64,000 nucleotides of DNA from Pseudomonas entomophila (GTDB taxonomy: Bacteria; Pseudomonadota; Gammaproteobacteria; Pseudomonadales; Pseudomonadaceae): NCBI RefSeq assembly GCF_023277925.1, contig NZ_CP063832.1, forward strand, positions 2,017,001-2,081,000, in the 5' to 3' direction. A program made the translations under genes and the position numbers. Below, piece after piece: positions 61,101-64,000 of this stretch. How positions within the stretch are numbered: the stretch's first letter is position 1; every line of letters begins with the position of its first letter. The notes beneath the pieces are model-generated. The model made no database searches. It saw only the letters and a program-made list of their open reading frames with translations, and was not told where the DNA came from.

Positions 61101-64000
61101 GAGCAGGGCCTCGCCACGGGCGTCGCCCAGCACCAGGGCCACACCGCTGTCGTCGAGCATGTAGCCCAGCCGCTCGGCGGGGTATTCAGGGTCCAGCGGC
61201 ACATAGGCGCCACCGGCCTTGAGGATCGCCAGCAGGCCGACGATCAGGTCGGCGCCCCGTGGCAGGGCGATACCGACCAGCACATCGGGGCCGACCCCTT
61301 CGGCCACCAGCCGGTGCGCCAGCTGGTTGGCCCGGCCGTTCAGCCAGGCGTAGCTCAGCGGCTGCCCATCGGCGACCAAGGCAATGGCATCCGGGGTACG
61401 CAGGGCCTGTACCTCGATCAGTTGGTGCAGCCAAGGCGACTGGTCATTGCCCAGCACTGCCGGCGGCATCGCCAGCAAGGCCTGGCGCGCATCGCTGGGC
61501 ACCGTTTCCAGCGCCGCCAGCACCTGCGCGTCACCTTCGATGAACTGCGTCAGCAGGCATTCGAGCTGGGCCGCCAGGGCTTCCACGGACTGGCGGGTGA
61601 AGGCCGCACGCAGGTAGCTGTAGTGCACTTCCAGGCGCTCGCCCAAGGTCACCGCCAGGGTCAGCGGGTAGTGGGTGCGCTCGAGGTTGCCGACCTTGCC
61701 GAAACGCACGCCGGCCTGGGCGGACTCAGCCAGCGCGGCAGACAACGGGTAGTTCTCGAACACCAGCAGGGTGTCGAACAGCGCATCGCTGCCCTGCCCC
61801 GACCAGCGCTGAACCTCGTACAAGGGCACGTGCTCGTGCTCGCGCAAGGCCAGGTTGATGCCCTGCACCTGCTGCAGCCAGTCGCCCAGGCGCTGGGCCA
61901 GGCCGGGCCGGGCGATCACCGGCAGGGTGTTGATGAACAGGCCGATCTGCTGCTCGATGCCCGGCAACTGCGCCGGGCGCCCGGCCACGGTGGCACCGAA
62001 CGCCACGCAATCCTGGCCGGTGCAGCGCTGCAACAGCAACAGCCAGGCCGCCTGCACCAGGGTGTTGACGGTGACCTTCTGCTGCCGGGCGAAGGCGCCC
62101 AGGCGCTCGCTGAAAGCTGGGGTGAAGCGCTGGTAGTGGTCGCCATGGCCGGCCTCGGCCTGTGGCGCGGGCAAGGCATCGGCGAGCCGCGTCGGGGTTT
62201 CCAGGGGCGCCAGCTGGCCGCGCCAGAACGCCTCGCTAAGCGCCAGGTCCTGGCCTTGCAGCCATTGGATGTAGTCGCGGTAGCGCCCTTGGGCCGGCGC
62301 TGGCGTTTGCCCGGCGTAGCGCTGCAGCACCTCGCCCAGCAGGCGCGAATTGCTCCAGCCGTCGAGCAGCAGGTGGTGGCAGGTCTGGATCAGGTGGTGC
62401 CGCTCCGGGCCGCTGCGCACCAGGGTCAGCCTCAACAGCGGTGGGCAATGCAGGTCGAAGCCCGCGGCACGGTCGTCCTGGGCCAACTGCACCAGGGCCT
62501 GGTCAAGGTCGTCGCGGCCGCTCCAGTCCAGCTCGCGCCAGGGCAGTTCAGCCTGGCGCACCACCATCTGCAACGGGCGCGGCAGCTCGCCCTGCCAGGC
62601 GAAACCGCTGCGCAGGATGGCGTGGGCGTCCACCGCCTGCTGCCAGGCCTGGCGCAGGCGTTGCGGTTGCAGGCCGTCGACGTCGACACGCATCTGGTTG
62701 ATGTAGTCGCCACCGGCGGTTTCGTAGAGCCCGTGGAACAGCATGCCCTGCTGCATCGGCGACAGCGGGTAGAGGTCTTCCAGCTGGGTGACCGGCAGCG
62801 GCAACCCGGCCAGGCCTGCGCTGTCGAGGCCGGCCAGCGGGAAGTCCGAGGCACTGGCCTGGCCCGGCGCCTGGGCGCAGCAGTGCGCCACCAGGGCGCG
62901 CAGTTCGGCGCTGAAATCGTCGGCCAGGGCCTGGATACGCGCCGGCGCGAACATCTCGCAGCTGAAGCCCCAGCGCAGGGCCAGCTCGCCGCCGTACACC
63001 TGCCCTTCCACCGTCAGCCAGTTGGCCAGCGGCGCCCGTGGGTCCTGGGCCTGGCCGCCACTGGCGGTGGCGGGCCGCAACAGCGCCTGCTCGTCGAACT
63101 GGCGGTCGAACTGGCCCAGGTAGTTGAAGGTGACCCGAGGCTGCGGCAGTGCGGCCAGGGCCTGGCGCGTCGCGGCATCGCCCAGGTGGCGCAGCAGGCC
63201 GTGGCCGAGGCCCTTGTCCGGCACCGCGCGCAACTGCTCCTTGACCGCGATGATCGCCGCGCCCGGCTCATCACCCGGCACCAGCAGCAAGGGGTGCAGG
63301 CTGGTGAACCAGCCGATGCTGCGCGACAGGTCGAGGCCGTCGAACAGCTCCTCGCGGCCATGCCCCTCCAGCTCGATCAGCGCGCCGGGTGCTGCTGTCC
63401 AACGGCACAGCACGCGGGCCAGGGCGGTCAGCAGCAGGTCATTGACTTGAGTCCGGTAGGCCGCCGGGGCCACCTGCAGCAGTTCACGGGTGAGCTGCGC
63501 GTCAAAGCGGCTTTCGATCTTCTGTTCGTGGCGGTTTTCCAAGGCGCCGGCGCGGTTGTCGCAAGGCAGCTCGGCCACTGGCGCCGCCTGCAACTGTGCC
63601 TGCCACCACGGCAGTTGGCCGCTGAAGCGGGGCACTGCCTCGTGCAACTGGCGGGCCCAGGCCTGGTAGCTGCTGCCGCGCAGCGGCAGGTGCGCCGGCT
63701 GGCCGGCCAGCAACTGGCGGTACAGCTGCTGCAAGTCATCGAGCAGCACGCGCCAGGACACGCCATCGACCACCAGGTGGTGCAGCACCAGCAGCAATTG
63801 CTGGCGGCCCTCGGGCAGGGTCAGCAACATCACCCGCAACAGCGGGCCGGCAGCCAGATCGAGGCTGCGCTGGGCCGCTTCGCAGTGGGCCAGGGCTTCG
63901 GCGTCATGCTGTGCCTGGCGCAGCCAGAGCACCTCGCCGGCCTGTTCGGCGTAGTGCTGGCGCCAGCCTTGCGCGCCTTCGACGAAGCGCAGGCGCAGGC
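58191..64000 (-). CDS. pyoverdine NRPS (partial, runs off the window): E-C-A-T-C
   Basis: A synthetase open at the right edge; the sense frame continues through 64000 in mid-E-domain (ALRLRFVEG-type start), so the true start is outside. Visible order: E (HHLVVDGVSW), C (CHHLLLDGWSNSRL), A (YTSGSTGRPKG near 60980), T (LGGHSLLATQ near 59790), and a terminal C domain (HHIVADHWS near 59195) ending at the stop. The terminal C has no A domain after it in the same chain; it must pass the peptide to the His module two genes on. The A-domain code read by hand, DWEYNAGITK, is not one I can assign. The next gene, the hydroxylase, starts 57 bp after its stop. Confidence 0.92.
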   Translation of the reverse strand, partial: LRLRFVEGAQGWRQHYAEQAGEVLWLRQAQHDAEALAHCEAAQRSLDLAAGPLLRVMLLTLPEGRQQLLLVLHHLVVDGVSWRVLLDDLQQLYRQLLAGQPAHLPLRGSSYQAWARQLHEAVPRFSGQLPWWQAQLQAAPVAELPCDNRAGALENRHEQKIESRFDAQLTRELLQVAPAAYRTQVNDLLLTALARVLCRWTAAPGALIELEGHGREELFDGLDLSRSIGWFTSLHPLLLVPGDEPGAAIIAVKEQLRAVPDKGLGHGLLRHLGDAATRQALAALPQPRVTFNYLGQFDRQFDEQALLRPATASGGQAQDPRAPLANWLTVEGQVYGGELALRWGFSCEMFAPARIQALADDFSAELRALVAHCCAQAPGQASASDFPLAGLDSAGLAGLPLPVTQLEDLYPLSPMQQGMLFHGLYETAGGDYINQMRVDVDGLQPQRLRQAWQQAVDAHAILRSGFAWQGELPRPLQMVVRQAELPWRELDWSGRDDLDQALVQLAQDDRAAGFDLHCPPLLRLTLVRSGPERHHLIQTCHHLLLDGWSNSRLLGEVLQRYAGQTPAPAQGRYRDYIQWLQGQDLALSEAFWRGQLAPLETPTRLADALPAPQAEAGHGDHYQRFTPAFSERLGAFARQQKVTVNTLVQAAWLLLLQRCTGQDCVAFGATVAGRPAQLPGIEQQIGLFINTLPVIARPGLAQRLGDWLQQVQGINLALREHEHVPLYEVQRWSGQGSDALFDTLLVFENYPLSAALAESAQAGVRFGKVGNLERTHYPLTLAVTLGERLEVHYSYLRAAFTRQSVEALAAQLECLLTQFIEGDAQVLAALETVPSDARQALLAMPPAVLGNDQSPWLHQLIEVQALRTPDAIALVADGQPLSYAWLNGRANQLAHRLVAEGVGPDVLVGIALPRGADLIVGLLAILKAGGAYVPLDPEYPAERLGYMLDDSGVALVLGDARGEALLAGRHARLLRLDQLACAGDDPGAPQVALDGHNLLCLLYTSGSTGRPKGVALEHGALLRHLLTMQRFYRIDSADRFLHFASLNFDWGTEQWLLPLISGARCILRGEGLWSTEQALAVIEREQASLVYFPTQYACQMAALAAGQGRAPSVRSFNVAGEAFPREGFEQIQAVLRPRYLVNGYGPTETVITPFLWEAEGDTRFTSAYAPIGRPVAGRSAYLLTEGLALQGDGLVGELYIGGCALARGYHARPSMTAERFVPDPFASTPGARLYRSGDLVRRLADGQMEYIGRVDHQVKIRGFRVETGEIEARLLARGEVAEAAVVAVPGPSGQQLVAYVVPRQGPLAEREAQAQLCEGLRAALATDLPDYMQPAHWQVLAALPLTPNGKLDRKALPPPDTGLLQQAHVAPRSELECLLARLWCEVLELPAVGLQDNFFDLGGHSLLATQVISRVRHTLGFDLPLRVLFEARDLAQFAAAVERAEAPGQGAPAPVLQALDPRQRQPLSFAQQRLWFLWQLEPHSSMYNIPRALQLDGELNVDAVRKAFQALLARHSVLRTTYVQDGGDSWQQVQPDMTLPFALHDLRELPEAQREAAVAEALDREARAPFDLVNGPLLRVALLRQADRQHLLLVTLHHIVADHWSFGILLREFVALYDAAVAATPASLPAPGLAYLDFAVWQRQWLQAGQLRRQLDYWQRTLGDDHRLTRLPGTAQPGVAGGTCQVHAFDFPAPLAEALRACAKARGLTLYMLLLAGFALVLAQRCDSRRLRLGTDVANRNHAGVEEMVGFFVNQLVLQLELDEQASGAQWLERCRDVVIGASDHQDLPFDRLVEALRLPRQAGRSPLFAIKFIYQEGSLPMQAPQGLQVTSREAGQGATELDLIAEFVNGADRLTAAFKCDASLFAASDMADLFAQLQGVFERLLAQPEAPLAELLAHAAQVQATATQARIEARQAQLKAQHPMRRRARGVELQ

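Noticed and set aside
1..64000. CRISPR array
   Set aside because: No series of short direct repeats with regular spacers was found; the repeats present are REP elements, hairpins and NRPS cassettes.

Overview
The window looks like a chromosomal segment of a Pseudomonas, most likely of the P. putida group. It is GC-rich, carries a facing pair of the putida-type REP element that begins TGTAGGAGCGGCTTC, and contains a pyoverdine (fluorescent siderophore) locus with PvdS-type iron-starvation promoters. The species call is an inference; no rRNA or tRNA gene was seen.

Region 1 (1 to about 17.84 kb) is the early/lysogeny arm of a lambdoid-style prophage or prophage remnant whose left end lies outside the window. 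Its left 3.5 kb has short genes on both strands, a LexA-type SOS box and three TAGC-N5-GCTA operator-like dyads. From 3.5 kb nearly everything runs rightward in overlapping, translationally coupled small genes. These include a ParB-like protein, a recombination module (putative annealing protein, Gp157-family protein, SSB), a phage NdpA/YejK homologue, a protein with a UVR-like motif, a PD-(D/E)XK-like protein, a NinX-like protein, an excisionase-like gene and a tyrosine integrase that ends about 130 bp before pbpG. No structural or lysis genes are visible.

Region 2 (17.97-19.5 kb) is host backbone: pbpG, a terminator, the REP pair and a coiled-coil small protein on the minus strand.

Region 3 (19.57-28.93 kb, plus strand) holds the pyoverdine maturation, precursor, export and uptake genes: pvdM, pvdN and pvdO behind one iron-starvation box, pvdA and pvdE behind a second, then fpvA. 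A convergent HSL-type esterase (minus strand) sits between fpvA and the peptide synthetases.

Region 4 (29.998-64.0 kb, minus strand, read right to left) is a coupled non-ribosomal peptide synthetase (NRPS) operon, open at the right edge: [E-C-A-T-C] - Fe(II)/2-oxoglutarate hydroxylase - [degenerate C-A(His)-T] - [C-A(Asp)-T-E-C-A-T] - [C-A(Ser)-T-C-A-T-E-C-A-T-E-C-A-T-TE]. Hand-read specificity codes suggest a peptide tail of X - (beta-OH)His - D-Asp - X - Ser - D-Ala? - D-Ala? - X. The most distinctive element is the stand-alone hydroxylase coupled to a synthetase whose N-terminal condensation-like domain has lost its active site, which fits a beta-hydroxyhistidine 'interface domain' system.

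The last synthetase gene contains two nearly identical 3.2-kb A-T-E cassettes 4.47 kb apart. One of them has lost a single C in a homopolymer, which splits the reading frame. This is either a real lesion that would abolish completion of the siderophore or a sequencing/assembly error in a repeat.
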